A stretch of DNA of 64,000 nt, taken from assembly GCF_019084045.1 (NCBI RefSeq), contig NZ_JAHRED010000004.1:124001-188000 (forward strand), given 5' to 3'. The stretch comes from Paeniglutamicibacter quisquiliarum (GTDB lineage: Bacteria; Actinomycetota; Actinomycetes; Actinomycetales; Micrococcaceae). The translations under genes were made by a program, and so were the position numbers. Under the pieces are notes generated by a model that was not told where the DNA came from, searched no databases, and saw only the letters and a program-made list of their open reading frames with translations. Numbering within the stretch: position 1 is the stretch's first letter; each line of letters opens with the position of its first letter. Shown in pieces: positions 46,648 to 55,793 of the stretch.

Positions 46648-47295
46648 CTAGCGCGAAATCTCCACGTAGGCCATGGACCCGCGCCGGGACAGCGTGACCG
46701 GTCCAAGCCCGCTGGCGCGCACCTGGTCAAAGAGCTCGTTGGCGGTCCGGATGCACGCGATGTCGCCGTGGGCCTTCAGCAGCGCAAGGTAGGCGTTGGA
46801 CCGGGCCGACCCCTTGACCAACGAGGCCAGGAACAATTTCCCGTGTTCCTCGAGTTGCCGCCCCAGCGCACCGACGGTGGCGGCGACGTCCGGGACAAGG
46901 TGCAGCAGCCCCAGCCCCAGAATGGTTTCGTAACGGCGGTCCGCGCCGGGCGCGAGCATGTCCCGGCATTCCAGGGTGATCCGCTCGGGCAGCGTGCCGC
47001 CGGCGGCACGGGCGATTGACTCGCCCGCCAGCTCCAGCATCGGGGCGCTCATGTCCACCAACGTCGTCTCCCGTGCGCTGGCCACGTGAAGCGTCGCGGT
47101 GGCCTGTGCGGTGCCGGCCGCCACCTCCAGCAGCGGGCCTTGCCCGGAGCCGATCGCCTGTGCGGCGAAGATTGAATACTGCCGGGGGTCGGTGCCCCAG
47201 AAAACCTTGTTGTAGAGCCTTGAGCCGATCATGGCGTCGTAGGTCTTCGCGCATCGGGCGTAATACCCGGGGTTCCCAAGAAACGATTCGCTCAT
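46648..47295 (-). CDS. Class I SAM-dependent methyltransferase
   Basis: Methyltransferase of 215 residues. Motif I is LLEVAAGTAQATATL near residue 55, the acidic residue ending strand 2 is in TTLVDMSAPML, and motif IV is YETILGLGLLHLVPD. The cofactor is S-adenosylmethionine; the acceptor is unknown. The ATG before SESFLGNPGYY is preferred to one two codons upstream. It lies 80 bp upstream of the LuxR-type gene on the same strand. Confidence 0.85.
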   Translation of the reverse strand: MSESFLGNPGYYARCAKTYDAMIGSRLYNKVFWGTDPRQYSIFAAQAIGSGQGPLLEVAAGTAQATATLHVASARETTLVDMSAPMLELAGESIARAAGGTLPERITLECRDMLAPGADRRYETILGLGLLHLVPDVAATVGALGRQLEEHGKLFLASLVKGSARSNAYLALLKAHGDIACIRTANELFDQVRASGLGPVTLSRRGSMAYVEISR

Positions 47296-47438
47296 GCACA
47301 CATGGTGCGCCTCGGCGGGCAGGGGTTTCTAGGCCTAGTCCGCATGGATTTTCAGGCGGCCTCCACCAGAAGGACTTGCCCCGTCGGCACCGGCGTCCGG
47401 CAGCTCACCGGCGGCACGGCGTCGGGGGTCGCGTGGTC

Positions 47439-48371
47439 CTAGACTTCGTCCTCCAGCCGTTCGGTGAGGATTCGCTTTGCCCGCCGCTGCAGGATACCGA
47501 GGGATTCCTTGATCAGCGGCGAGGAGATGCTGCCCTTGCGCACGGCGGCGACGATTCTGCGCGAGGGCTGTCCCTGGCCGGAGATGCGCAGTCGCGTCAC
47601 ATTTTCCGTGCTTCCCAGGGGCGCCAATCGCGGCAGCAGCCCCACCCCCATCCCGGCGCCGACGAAGGCGATCTGGGTTTCCCACTCGACGGCCTCGTGG
47701 GCAATCCGGGGTGTCACCCCGACTGCCGTGAAGGCCGCGGTGAACAGGGAGTGATAGGTCGACCCGGGGGCTTCGGTGATCCACGGTTCAGTCGCCAGCT
47801 CTTCGAGCGTCACCGTTGCCCGCGATGCAAGCCGATGGTCGGAGGGGAGGATCACGTCCAGGGGATCGTTCAGCAACGTGGTCTGCTCGAAGCGCGGGTC
47901 TTCTTCGACATAGGTCTGGGACTGCATGGCAACGATGACCGCCAGGTCGATGCGCTCGGCGACCAGCAGGTCGAAGCACCGGTCCGGGTTCGCCTCCAAC
48001 ACCTGCACCTCCACCTGCGGGCGCGAGGTGCGCAGCGCCGCGGCCAGCGGCGCGAGCAGCTGGGCGGCCGCGGTGGAAAATCCGCCGAGCCCGAAGTGGG
48101 ACTGCACCTGGTCCCCGGCCTGAAGCGCCGCGGCCCGCAGCCGCTCCCATTCCGTCATCAACGCGTCGGAGCCCGTCACGAGGAACCTGCCGGTGGCCGT
48201 CAGTCGCACCCCCCGCCCGTCCTTCGTCAGCAGCTGCATGCCCAGCACGCGCTGCAGCTCACGCAGCTGTGCCGACACCGCGGAGGGCGAGTATCCGGTG
48301 AGTTCCGCGGTTGCCCCGACGGTGCCGGTCCGGGCAAACACTCTGAGCGTGGTGAGTCGCGGGTCGATCAT
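47439..48371 (-). CDS. LysR-family transcriptional regulator
   Basis: LysR regulator of 310 residues. The N-terminal winged HTH starts at DPRLTTLRVFARTGTVGATAELTGYSPSAVSAQLRELQ in outline, followed by a periplasmic-binding-protein-like effector domain. The start is the ATG before IDPRL. It is divergent from the Rieske oxygenase gene, the classic arrangement for a LysR activator of a catabolic operon; a dyad sits in the gap. Confidence 0.9.
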   Translation of the reverse strand: MIDPRLTTLRVFARTGTVGATAELTGYSPSAVSAQLRELQRVLGMQLLTKDGRGVRLTATGRFLVTGSDALMTEWERLRAAALQAGDQVQSHFGLGGFSTAAAQLLAPLAAALRTSRPQVEVQVLEANPDRCFDLLVAERIDLAVIVAMQSQTYVEEDPRFEQTTLLNDPLDVILPSDHRLASRATVTLEELATEPWITEAPGSTYHSLFTAAFTAVGVTPRIAHEAVEWETQIAFVGAGMGVGLLPRLAPLGSTENVTRLRISGQGQPSRRIVAAVRKGSISSPLIKESLGILQRRAKRILTERLEDEV

Positions 48372-48401
48372 GCACCCATTCTGCATCATTATCCCCAAAA
48401 T

Positions 48402-48428
48402 ATTGCGCTTTTATTGCAGAGCGACAAT
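48402..48428. promoter_or_regulatory. Candidate LysR operator between divergent genes
   Basis: ATTGCGCT (48402-48409) is mirrored by AGCG(A)CAAT (48420-48428), with one inserted base, in the AT-rich gap between lysR and the Rieske oxygenase. The position suits a LysR binding site that controls both directions. Confidence 0.45.
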
Positions 48429-48530
48429 CCCTACCCTCGTGATTAAGAAGATTTCAGCATTTCGGTGACATGGATCACCATCCGGATCCGCGACCCCGCA
48501 TGCCACCCCATTCCTCCGAGGAGTAAACAC

Positions 48531-49835
48531 ATGTCTGCTTCAGTGAACGTGCCCCTGTCTTCACGCGGCAAGCTCGCTTCGTCATTGCCTGCAGAGCAGC
48601 TGGCCGAGATCGCCGAGTTGTTCGACTTCCGGCGCGAAGGGTATTCCCTTGACGCGCCGTTTTACACCGATCCGGCGATCTTCAAGATCGACATGCAGGC
48701 CATTTTCGGCGAACACTGGCTCTTTGCCGCAAGCGTCGCGGAGCTCCCGGAACCGGGCGACTACGTGACGGTCGACTACGGACCCTACTCACTGATCGTG
48801 CTGCGCAACGACGAGGGCGGCGTGAATGTCCTGCACAACGTGTGCCGCCACCGCGGCGCGCGGGTCCTGACCGAGTCGGCCGGGACCACGGGGAACCTCG
48901 TGTGCGGCTACCACTCCTGGACCTATGCCCCCAGCGGCGACTTGATCCACGCCTCCGCGCCCGGGGAAACGAAGTTCGACAAGGGATGCTTTGGCCTCAA
49001 GCGCGCCCACAGCCGCGTCAACGCCGGCCTCATCTTCGTCTGCATTGCCGAGGAAGCACCGGCCGACTTCGACGAAACCGCGAAGATCTTCGAGCCCTAC
49101 CTGGCCCCCCACGACCTCTCGAAGGCGAAGGTCGCCTACCAGCAGAACATCATCGAGGAGGGCAACTGGAAGCTCGTCATGGAGAACAACCGGGAGTGCT
49201 ACCACTGTGACGGGCACCCGGAACTCGCCTGCTCCCTCTTCCCCACCTGGGGCCTGACCGAGGGCCTGATCCCCCCGCACCTCGAGGAAGTCTGGGACCG
49301 CAACACCGAGGCCCAGGCCGCGCTCGAAAAGCGCTGCCAGCGCTATGGCATTCCCTACGAGGTCGTCGAGGAGCTCGACACCCGCGTCGCGGGCATCCGC
49401 ATCTCGCGCGAGTCCCTCGACGGCGACGGCGAATCATTCTCCCCCGACGGACACCGGCTCTCCAAGAAACTGCTCGGGGACCTGCGCGACTTCCGCCTCG
49501 GCCGCTGCTCGATGCACCTGCAACCCAACAGCTGGTTCCATTTCCTCGGCGACCACGTCGTCACGTTCGCCGTGTTCCCGGTGAACGAGCACCAGACCCT
49601 GGTGCGCACCACCTGGCTGGTGGCCGATGACGCCGTGGAGGGCGACGACTACGACCTGGAGAAACTCACGCACACCTGGAAGCAGACCAACCTGCAGGAC
49701 AAGGCGTTCGTCGAGCTGTGCCAGAAGGGCGCAAACAGCCCCGCCTACGAGCCCGGCCCGTACATGAAGAGCGAATACCAGGTCGAGGCATTCATCAACT
49801 GGTACGTCCAGCGCGTGCAGGAGCACCTGTCGTGA
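48531..49835 (+). CDS. Rieske non-haem iron oxygenase, betaine-demethylase type
   Basis: Oxygenase component of 434 residues. The Rieske [2Fe-2S] ligands are Cys105, His107 (NVCRHRG), Cys125 and His128 (CGYHSW). The mononuclear iron site is in MENNRECYHCDGHPEL, with His225 and His229. The segment ENNRECYHCDGHPELACSLF and the overall length resemble GbcA (glycine betaine) and stachydrine demethylases, which remove N-methyl groups as formaldehyde. The substrate here is inferred. The ATG has GAGGAG upstream. It is coupled to its reductase gene by a GTGA overlap. Confidence 0.87.
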   Translation: MSASVNVPLSSRGKLASSLPAEQLAEIAELFDFRREGYSLDAPFYTDPAIFKIDMQAIFGEHWLFAASVAELPEPGDYVTVDYGPYSLIVLRNDEGGVNVLHNVCRHRGARVLTESAGTTGNLVCGYHSWTYAPSGDLIHASAPGETKFDKGCFGLKRAHSRVNAGLIFVCIAEEAPADFDETAKIFEPYLAPHDLSKAKVAYQQNIIEEGNWKLVMENNRECYHCDGHPELACSLFPTWGLTEGLIPPHLEEVWDRNTEAQAALEKRCQRYGIPYEVVEELDTRVAGIRISRESLDGDGESFSPDGHRLSKKLLGDLRDFRLGRCSMHLQPNSWFHFLGDHVVTFAVFPVNEHQTLVRTTWLVADDAVEGDDYDLEKLTHTWKQTNLQDKAFVELCQKGANSPAYEPGPYMKSEYQVEAFINWYVQRVQEHLS

Positions 49836-51331
49836 CCATGACCACGACCGAGCCCACCACCGCAACCATGACCGAGCCTACGACCGTGAGCGAGCCCACG
49901 ACCACGACCATTACCGCGCCCCACCAGGAGCCACAGCGCATTCGCGGCCTGGAAATGCCGTGGAACCGGGTGCTGGGCAGCACCGAGGGACCTGCCAGTG
50001 CAGCCCGCGCACTGGGCCCCTGGCATCCGCAGGAGTTCCTGGCCGAATGCGTCGAGATTGTTCCCGAGGCCGGGGGCATGCTGACCTTCGTGTTCCGCCG
50101 CGCCGACGGCGCGCCCCTGGCGTTCCGTCCGGGCCAATACGTGAACATCGCCTTCCCCGTGAACGGCGAGGGCGGGGACCCGGTGGACCGCAGCTACTCC
50201 TTGTCCAGTTCGCCCACGAAACCGTGGACCTTCGACATCACGGTGAAGCGCGATCCCAAGGGCCGGGTCTCGCCCTGGGTGCACGAAAACATCGGACCCG
50301 GCACGGTGCTCGAGATGCTCGGGCCCGTCGGCGCCTTTCACCTGCCCGACGCCGACCGGCGGGCACGCTACCTCCTGCTGGCCGCGGGAGCCGGAATCAC
50401 CCCCATCATGTCCATGCTGCGGACCATCCACTCACTGCCCGGACAGGCCGACGTGGTGGTGCTGTACCACGGGGCCGAACCCGGGGGCTTCGCCTTCCAC
50501 CAGGAATTGGGATACATCGCCACCGTGGACTCCCGCGTCACCGTCCACTTCTCCCTGGGCGACCGCCTGGTACCCGAGGACTGGGAAGGCCTCACCGGAC
50601 GGCTGTCCACCGCGATGCTCGACGAGGTGGCGCCCGACGCCAACGGACGCCAGGTCTACGCCTGCGGGCCCGAGGGCTACCTGAACAGCGTGTCCGAACT
50701 GCTCGCCGCGGTCGGCGTCGACGACACCTCCATCCACATGGAATTCTTCTCCGGAGACCGCCAGACCATCCTGGAATACGAGGCCGAAGTCGCCCTGGCC
50801 GGAGAGATCGCCGAAGAGATCGCCGAGGAAATCGCCGATTCCGCGGAGGACTACTACGAAAGCCAGCCCAGCGCGTTCGGTCTCTACGAACCGGCCTACG
50901 ACGACGAGGGAACCCTGGAGGCCACGGGACTGCCGCTCGAGGCGGCCGACCCCGACTTTGCCGCACCAGAACCCGTCGATTCCGAGGTTCCGGCCACCGA
51001 GGCAGAGCCCGAGGAAACAGCGGAACCCTCCGCCCCCGACGCCTCTTCGTTCGACACCGTCGGCACCGGAAGCCTCACCCTGTCCTTTGTTCGCACGGGC
51101 ATCAATGTCCTGATCAATCCCGAGGAGAAGATCCTCGGCGCGGCCAAACGGGCGGGTGTCAGGATCGGCGCGAACTGCCAGGAAGGCATGTGCGGCTCCT
51201 GCAAGATCGTCAAGCTTTCCGGGGACGTCGAGATGAACCACCAGGGCGGGATCCGGGCACGGGAAATCGAGGCCGGAAAGTTCCTGCCGTGCTGCTCGAC
51301 CGCGCGGACGGACCTGGTGATCGACGCCTAG
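49832..51331 (+). CDS. Ferredoxin reductase component with acidic linker to a [2Fe-2S] domain
   Basis: Electron-transfer partner of the Rieske oxygenase, about 499 residues. After a Thr-rich N-terminal tail comes an FAD domain (RSYSLSSSP), an NAD domain (LLAAGAGITPIMSML, YACGPEGYL) and a C-terminal ferredoxin with Cys ligands in ANCQEGMCGSCKIV and LPCCS. The relatives GbcB and similar proteins are about 370 residues. The surplus is the N-terminal tail and a linker of about 95 residues between the two domains, rich in Glu, Asp, Pro and Ala. The GTG at 49832 is preferred because AGGAG lies eight bases upstream; ATG at 49838 is the alternative. Confidence 0.85.
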   Translation: MTMTTTEPTTATMTEPTTVSEPTTTTITAPHQEPQRIRGLEMPWNRVLGSTEGPASAARALGPWHPQEFLAECVEIVPEAGGMLTFVFRRADGAPLAFRPGQYVNIAFPVNGEGGDPVDRSYSLSSSPTKPWTFDITVKRDPKGRVSPWVHENIGPGTVLEMLGPVGAFHLPDADRRARYLLLAAGAGITPIMSMLRTIHSLPGQADVVVLYHGAEPGGFAFHQELGYIATVDSRVTVHFSLGDRLVPEDWEGLTGRLSTAMLDEVAPDANGRQVYACGPEGYLNSVSELLAAVGVDDTSIHMEFFSGDRQTILEYEAEVALAGEIAEEIAEEIADSAEDYYESQPSAFGLYEPAYDDEGTLEATGLPLEAADPDFAAPEPVDSEVPATEAEPEETAEPSAPDASSFDTVGTGSLTLSFVRTGINVLINPEEKILGAAKRAGVRIGANCQEGMCGSCKIVKLSGDVEMNHQGGIRAREIEAGKFLPCCSTARTDLVIDA

Positions 51332-51352
51332 CCGGGGGTGGGTCGGGCAGGC

Positions 51353-51916
51353 TCAGCGCGCGATCGCCGGCGCCAGTTCCCGCACGAGTTCCGCCAGCCG
51401 CGCCGGATCGATGTGGACCACTTCCCCGTTTTCCACCTTGGTGCCCAGCGGTTCGCCGGCGAGCGCGTCGCGCACGATCCGCATCGTGGCGCCGTGGCTG
51501 ACAACCAGGATGCGGCGCCCGGGATTCGCCTCGAGAAGCCGCTGCAGTGCCGGCACCGCACGGCGCAGCACGTCCTGCCTGTCCTCGGTCCGCTCCGCCA
51601 GCAACCTGGCCTCCGCGTCGGGAATCTCGGCCATGATCCGGCCCTCGAGCGGGCCAAAGCCGCGCTCGATCACCTCGGGCACCGGGTCGCCGGTTTCGGC
51701 CTGAAGCTCCTCGGCGATCAACTGCGCGGTCCGGGCGGCACGGGAAAGCGGCGAGCCGAGCACTAGGTCCCAGCCCTGGCCCCGAAGTTTCCGTCCAACC
51801 CCGCGCGCCTGTTCGCGGCCCGTCCCGTTGAGTTCGATGTCGGTGCGCCCCTGCAGGCGCCCGGCGAGGTTCCAGTCGGTTTGCCCGTGTCGTACCAGTG
51901 CCAGCGCGGTGTCCAT
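51353..51916 (-). CDS. Histidine phosphatase family protein
   Basis: Phosphoglycerate-mutase-like phosphatase of 187 residues. The phosphohistidine motif is LVRHGQTDWN (His9 or 10), followed by GSPLSRAARTAQLIAE, the acidic EGRI region, and VVSHGATMRIV with the second catalytic His. The family acts on phosphorylated metabolites; the substrate cannot be read from the sequence. It is convergent with the reductase gene. Confidence 0.9.
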   Translation of the reverse strand: MDTALALVRHGQTDWNLAGRLQGRTDIELNGTGREQARGVGRKLRGQGWDLVLGSPLSRAARTAQLIAEELQAETGDPVPEVIERGFGPLEGRIMAEIPDAEARLLAERTEDRQDVLRRAVPALQRLLEANPGRRILVVSHGATMRIVRDALAGEPLGTKVENGEVVHIDPARLAELVRELAPAIAR

Positions 51917-52029
51917 GGCTCGAGCATAGGCGCTGCGCGGCGGCGGCCGGGAATCGCGCGGGCTGTGCCTCGCGCAACGTAAGGACTCAAACTTGGGTCA
52001 CAATCGGACATATTGAGAGACTGTTACAA

Positions 52030-52118
52030 CCATCCCGAGCGGCCGAGAGATCTGGTTTGATGACGCCGCAGCAACCTGCCACAGCCGGTGGTTACGGTGC
52101 TACCGCCAGAAACGATGG
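52030..52118 (+). ncRNA. SAM-I (S-box) riboswitch of metY
   Basis: Elements in order: CCATC (52030-52034), GAGAGATCTGG, GATGACGCCG, GCAGCAACC, GGTGCTACCGCC and GATGG (52114-52118). Unlike the ssu-type leaders, the metY start is 118 nt further on. Between them is a GC hairpin at 52181-52202 (GGCCCC/GGGGCC around CGCATGCG) that may belong to the expression platform. Confidence 0.92.
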
Positions 52119-52235
52119 AGCTGCTTTCCGCCCGAACCCGGACGGGTAAGCGACATTGATCCCGGGATTCCTGCCGCGATGGCCCCACGCATGCGCGGGG
52201 CCGAAGAACCAGTCGACAAGGAGTCGCAAGCCACC

Positions 52236-53609
52236 ATGGCCGAACACCAATTTGGATTCCGCACGCGTGCGCTGCACGCCGGCGGCACCCCCGACGCCGA
52301 GCACGGCTCGCGCGCCGTTCCGATCTACCAGACCACCTCGTTTGTCTTCAAAGATTCCGACGACGCAGCCAACCTCTTTGCGCTGCAGAAGTACGGCAAC
52401 ATCTACTCGCGCATCGGCAACCCCACGGTGGCCGCATTCGAGGAGCGCATTGCGTCCCTCGAGGGCGGCATCGGCGCGGTGGCCACCGGCTCGGGCATGG
52501 CCGCCGAGTTCATCACCTTCGCCGCGCTGGCCGGGGCCGGGGACCACATCGTGGCCTCCTCCAAGCTCTACGGCGGCACCATCACGCAGCTGGACGTGAC
52601 CCTGCGCCGCTTCGGGGTCTCGACGACCTTCATCGACTCCACGGATCCGGCCGAGTTCGCCGCCGCCATCCAGGAGAACACCAAGGCCGTGTACACCGAG
52701 GTCGTGGCGAACCCCTCGGGCGACATCGCCGACCTCAAGGGCCTGGCCGAGGTCGCCCACGCCGCTGGCCTCCCGCTGGTGGTCGACTCGACGCTGACTC
52801 CCCCGTACCTCCTGCGCCCCATCGAACACGGCGCCGACATCGTGATCCACTCCGCCACCAAGTTCCTCGGCGGACACGGCACCACCCTGGGCGGGGTCGT
52901 CGTGGAGGCCGGCACGTTCAACTGGGGCAACGGCAAGTTCCCCGCGATGACCGAGCCGGTGGCCTCCTACGGCAACGTCTCCTGGTGGGACAACTTCGGC
53001 GAGTACGGCTTCCTGACCAAGCTGCGTTCCGAGCAGCTGCGCGACATCGGCCCGGCGCTCCCGGCCCAGTCGGCCTTCCAGCTGCTGCAGGGAGTCGAGA
53101 CCCTGCCCCAGCGCATGGACTCGCACCTTTCCAATGCCAAGGCCGTGGCCGAATGGCTCGAGGCCGATGAACGCATCAGCTACGTGAACTATGCCGGGCT
53201 GCCCTCGCACCCGCACCATGAGCGCGCCAAGGAGCTGCTGCCCCTGGGCGTCGGCTCGGTGTTCAGCTTCGGCGTCAAGGGCGGCCGCGCCGCCGGCACC
53301 GCCTTCATCGAGGCGCTGCAGCTGGCCAGCCACCTGGCCAACATCGGCGACGTGCGCACCCTGGTGCTGCACCCCGCTTCCACCACCCACCAGCAGCTCT
53401 CCGCCGAGCAGCTGGTTGCCGCCGGCGTGCCGGAGGACCTGATCCGCTTCTCGGTGGGCCTGGAGGACCTCGAGGACATCCTCTGGGACCTGGACCAGGC
53501 GCTGACCGCCTCGCAGCAGGTGGCCGAGGCCCCCGCCGGGGAAAGCTACGACGGGGCCGCCTGCTCCATCGACGCCGCCCGCGCGGCCGCCGTGACGGGA
53601 GCCAAGTAA
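52236..53609 (+). CDS. metY: O-acetylhomoserine aminocarboxypropyltransferase (sulfhydrylase)
   Basis: PLP enzyme of 457 residues of the Cys/Met metabolism family. It makes homocysteine from O-acetylhomoserine and sulfide. Visible: FGFRTRALHAGGTPD at the N-terminus, SRIGNPTVAAFEERIASLEGG, the PLP Lys in SATKFLGGHGTT, and the long form typical of MetY rather than MetB. The start is the ATG before AEHQFGFR; AGGAG is 13 bases upstream, a rather long gap. It is under S-box control and its stop overlaps the next ATG by one base. metX is not in this window. Confidence 0.95.
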   Translation: MAEHQFGFRTRALHAGGTPDAEHGSRAVPIYQTTSFVFKDSDDAANLFALQKYGNIYSRIGNPTVAAFEERIASLEGGIGAVATGSGMAAEFITFAALAGAGDHIVASSKLYGGTITQLDVTLRRFGVSTTFIDSTDPAEFAAAIQENTKAVYTEVVANPSGDIADLKGLAEVAHAAGLPLVVDSTLTPPYLLRPIEHGADIVIHSATKFLGGHGTTLGGVVVEAGTFNWGNGKFPAMTEPVASYGNVSWWDNFGEYGFLTKLRSEQLRDIGPALPAQSAFQLLQGVETLPQRMDSHLSNAKAVAEWLEADERISYVNYAGLPSHPHHERAKELLPLGVGSVFSFGVKGGRAAGTAFIEALQLASHLANIGDVRTLVLHPASTTHQQLSAEQLVAAGVPEDLIRFSVGLEDLEDILWDLDQALTASQQVAEAPAGESYDGAACSIDAARAAAVTGAK

Positions 53610-54109
53610 TGAGCAACGCAGTCCAGATCCGCACCTGGGAAGGCCCGAACGCGGCCGAACGCCTCGAGATCCTGCGCAACACCAAGTCGATCGCGATCGT
53701 GGGCGCCTCCAACAAGCCCTCGCGCGCGAGCTACTTCGTGGCGACCTACCTGCTGTCCTCCTCCAAGTACAAGGTCTACTTCGTGAACCCGGTGCTCGAT
53801 GAGATCCTGGGGCAGCCGGTCTACAAGTCGCTGGCGGACCTGCCGGAGACCCCGGACCTGGTGGAGGTCTTCCGCAAGCACGACGACCTGCCCGGCGTCC
53901 TGGACGAGTCGATCGCCGTCGGGGCCAAGACCCTGTGGCTGCAGCTGGGTTCGTGGCACGAGGAGGTCGCGGCCAAGGCCGAGGCCAACGGCCTGAACGT
54001 GGTGATGGACCGCTGCGTGAAGATCGAGCACGCCCGCTTCCACGGCGGGCTGCGCCTGGCCGGCTTCAACACCGGCGTCATCTCCTCCAAGCGCCAGCTG
54101 CTCGCCTAG
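53609..54109 (+). CDS. CoA-binding domain protein cotranscribed with metY
   Basis: Protein of 166 residues with a CoA_binding (Rossmann-like) domain: IAIVGASNKPSRASY, YFVNPVLDEILGQPVYKSL, VGAKTLWLQLGSWHEE and VVMDRCVKIEHARF. The same markers occur in the shorter paralogue at 22897-23325. It starts at the last base of metY (TAATG), so it is made in step with the sulfhydrylase and should be repressed by SAM. The conserved Cys in MDRCVKIEH might bind a thiol. No function is established; a role in homocysteine or CoA-linked sulfur handling is inferred. Confidence 0.85.
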   Translation: MSNAVQIRTWEGPNAAERLEILRNTKSIAIVGASNKPSRASYFVATYLLSSSKYKVYFVNPVLDEILGQPVYKSLADLPETPDLVEVFRKHDDLPGVLDESIAVGAKTLWLQLGSWHEEVAAKAEANGLNVVMDRCVKIEHARFHGGLRLAGFNTGVISSKRQLLA

Positions 54110-54130
54110 CCCGGCACACTGCGCAACGCA

Positions 54131-54174
54131 AAGGGTCCGTTCCCGAAACCAAGTGGTTTCGGGAACGGACCCTT
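54131..54174. terminator. Strong terminator after the metY operon
   Basis: A perfect 20-bp stem (54131-54150 with 54155-54174, loop AAGT) with A-rich and T-rich flanks lies between convergent genes and should work in both directions. Confidence 0.9.
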
Positions 54175-54254
54175 CGTCGTCGGCGGGAACCCGCGGGATC
54201 TCCCGCCCGGTCTCCGGTGCCGGCCCGACGCTCAGCGGCGGGCCATGGCTGTCT

Positions 54255-54641
54255 TTACCACTCGGTGTCGTCGTCGTCGTCGGCCTCGGAGATCCCAAGG
54301 TCCGGCTGCTGGTTCGAATCGAACTCGGCCCAGGCCTCGGCAAACCCGAGGATGTCCTCGAGCGCCTCCTCCTCGTCGTCGTCCAGCAACTCCAGGGCCT
54401 CGGGGGTGTCGAGGATGATTCCGATCGCCGAGGCAGGGTGTTCCTCGAAGTAGTCGATCGGCGAGTAGTCGGAGTTGAAGGTCATGTCCTTGCTCTGCCC
54501 ATACAGTTCAATGAAGGCCCGCACCGCCTTCGGCACACGGGCCAGGTCCAGGCCGGACAATGAGTCGTTGTAGGCCTGCGCCGTTGCCTCGGCCCATTCC
54601 TCGATGATGGCTTCATTCATTTGTGTATCGGTATTGCCCAC
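54255..54641 (-). CDS. Acidic hypothetical protein
   Basis: About 128 residues from a GTG with AGGACAGGG just upstream; ATG at 54620 is the alternative. The protein is soluble and very acidic, with a run of Asp/Glu at LELLDDDEEEALEDILG and a C-terminal DDDDDTEW. The helical N-terminal half (IIEEWAEATAQAYNDS) has no motif that I recognise. It is convergent with the metY operon and ends near its terminator. Confidence 0.65.
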   Translation of the reverse strand: MGNTDTQMNEAIIEEWAEATAQAYNDSLSGLDLARVPKAVRAFIELYGQSKDMTFNSDYSPIDYFEEHPASAIGIILDTPEALELLDDDEEEALEDILGFAEAWAEFDSNQQPDLGISEADDDDDTEW

Positions 54642-54787
54642 TGCCCTGTCCTGCCTAATTGGAGTTACATCGAGCACCAATAGTAGTGGGCGGAGCCCGA
54701 AGCGTACATGCCGGAAAATGTGAAATTCGTTGGTCTAATACAGGCGCCTCGCTTGCGCCGATCCGCCGGCCCCGGGGGAAGGCAAAA

Positions 54788-54830
54788 GGGAACCCGTGCG
54801 GGCACCTGGACGGCGGCGGCACGGGTTCCC
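54788..54830 (-). terminator. Hairpin terminator after the nitrilase-family gene
   Basis: GGGAACCCGTGC (54788-54799) and its perfect complement (54819-54830) form a 12-bp stem, 15 bp past the stop codon on the minus strand. Confidence 0.7.
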
Positions 54831-54844
54831 CGGGCAGTGCCTTG

Positions 54845-55624
54845 TTACAGCCGGCGGTTGGCCAGCACGGGCAGGAACTCGCGCACCTCGTCGATGCGCC
54901 GGCGGGTGACGTCGGTCGTCACCAGGCCCTCGGCGTCGTCGCCCAGGTACTCGATGGGCACGCCCATGGGGTCCAGGATCGCTGAGTGCCCGATGGTGTG
55001 GCTCGAGCTGGTTCCGGCGGCCGCGACCCAGACCGTGTTCTCGATCGCGCGGGCTCGCAGCAGCGTTTCCCAGTGCTCGATCTTGTGCTCGCCCTTGAAC
55101 CAGGCGGCGGCCACCAGCAACAGCTCGGCACCCTCGTTGACCAGCCTCCGGGCAATTTCCGGGAAGCGCAGGTCGTAGCAGGTGAACACCCCGACCTTCA
55201 TGCCGGCGATCTCGAACACGGGGACCTCGGCGACGTCCCCGGCCTTGATCGACTTGGATTCCTGGTAGGAGAAGGCGTCGTAGAGGTGGATCTTGCGGTA
55301 GGTGCCCAGGATCTTCCCGTCGTCCCCCAGCACCGCCAGCGTGTTGTAGGGCCGTTCGTCGCCGCTCTGCTCATAGCCGCCGGCCACGATGGCAACCTTG
55401 TGCTCCGCTGCCATGAAGGAGAGCTGCTGGACGAACTTCGTCCAGTTCCCTTCGATGGCGGCGTTCAGCGGACCAGTCACCTGGGAAACGGCGAGCATGG
55501 CCTCTTCGGGAAACAGCACCAGGTCGGCGTCTTCGGCCTTCGCCTTGGCAACCAGTCGTTCCATGGTTTCCAAGTTGTCGGCGACCGACCCGGTGGGGGC
55601 AAATTGACCAACGCTGACCTTCAT
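54845..55624 (-). CDS. Carbon-nitrogen hydrolase (nitrilase superfamily, Nit2-like amidase)
   Basis: Hydrolase of 259 residues with the Glu-Lys-Cys triad: Glu40 in FPEEAML, Lys111 in YRKIHLYD and Cys149 in FTCYDLRFPE. The segment RYRKIHLYDAF and the length fit the omega-amidase/Nit group, which hydrolyses alpha-ketoglutaramate, alpha-ketosuccinamate or deaminated glutathione. The last role would be a link to sulfur metabolism, but it is not shown by the sequence. The start is the first ATG, preceded by AAGGGA. Confidence 0.88.
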   Translation of the reverse strand: MKVSVGQFAPTGSVADNLETMERLVAKAKAEDADLVLFPEEAMLAVSQVTGPLNAAIEGNWTKFVQQLSFMAAEHKVAIVAGGYEQSGDERPYNTLAVLGDDGKILGTYRKIHLYDAFSYQESKSIKAGDVAEVPVFEIAGMKVGVFTCYDLRFPEIARRLVNEGAELLLVAAAWFKGEHKIEHWETLLRARAIENTVWVAAAGTSSSHTIGHSAILDPMGVPIEYLGDDAEGLVTTDVTRRRIDEVREFLPVLANRRL

Positions 55625-55793
55625 GGCGATTCCCTTCGTCGCGGAGTGCTTTCACCCAGCCTAGCGACAATCACCCATCCGGTGGATCGGCTGCACCTAT
55701 TTTGGCCCCGGCCCGAACAATGTGACGGGAAGGCACACGCAAGGGCGGCTGCGCGTCCTTCCGCCGCGGGTACGGCAGGATGCCGGGGATACG

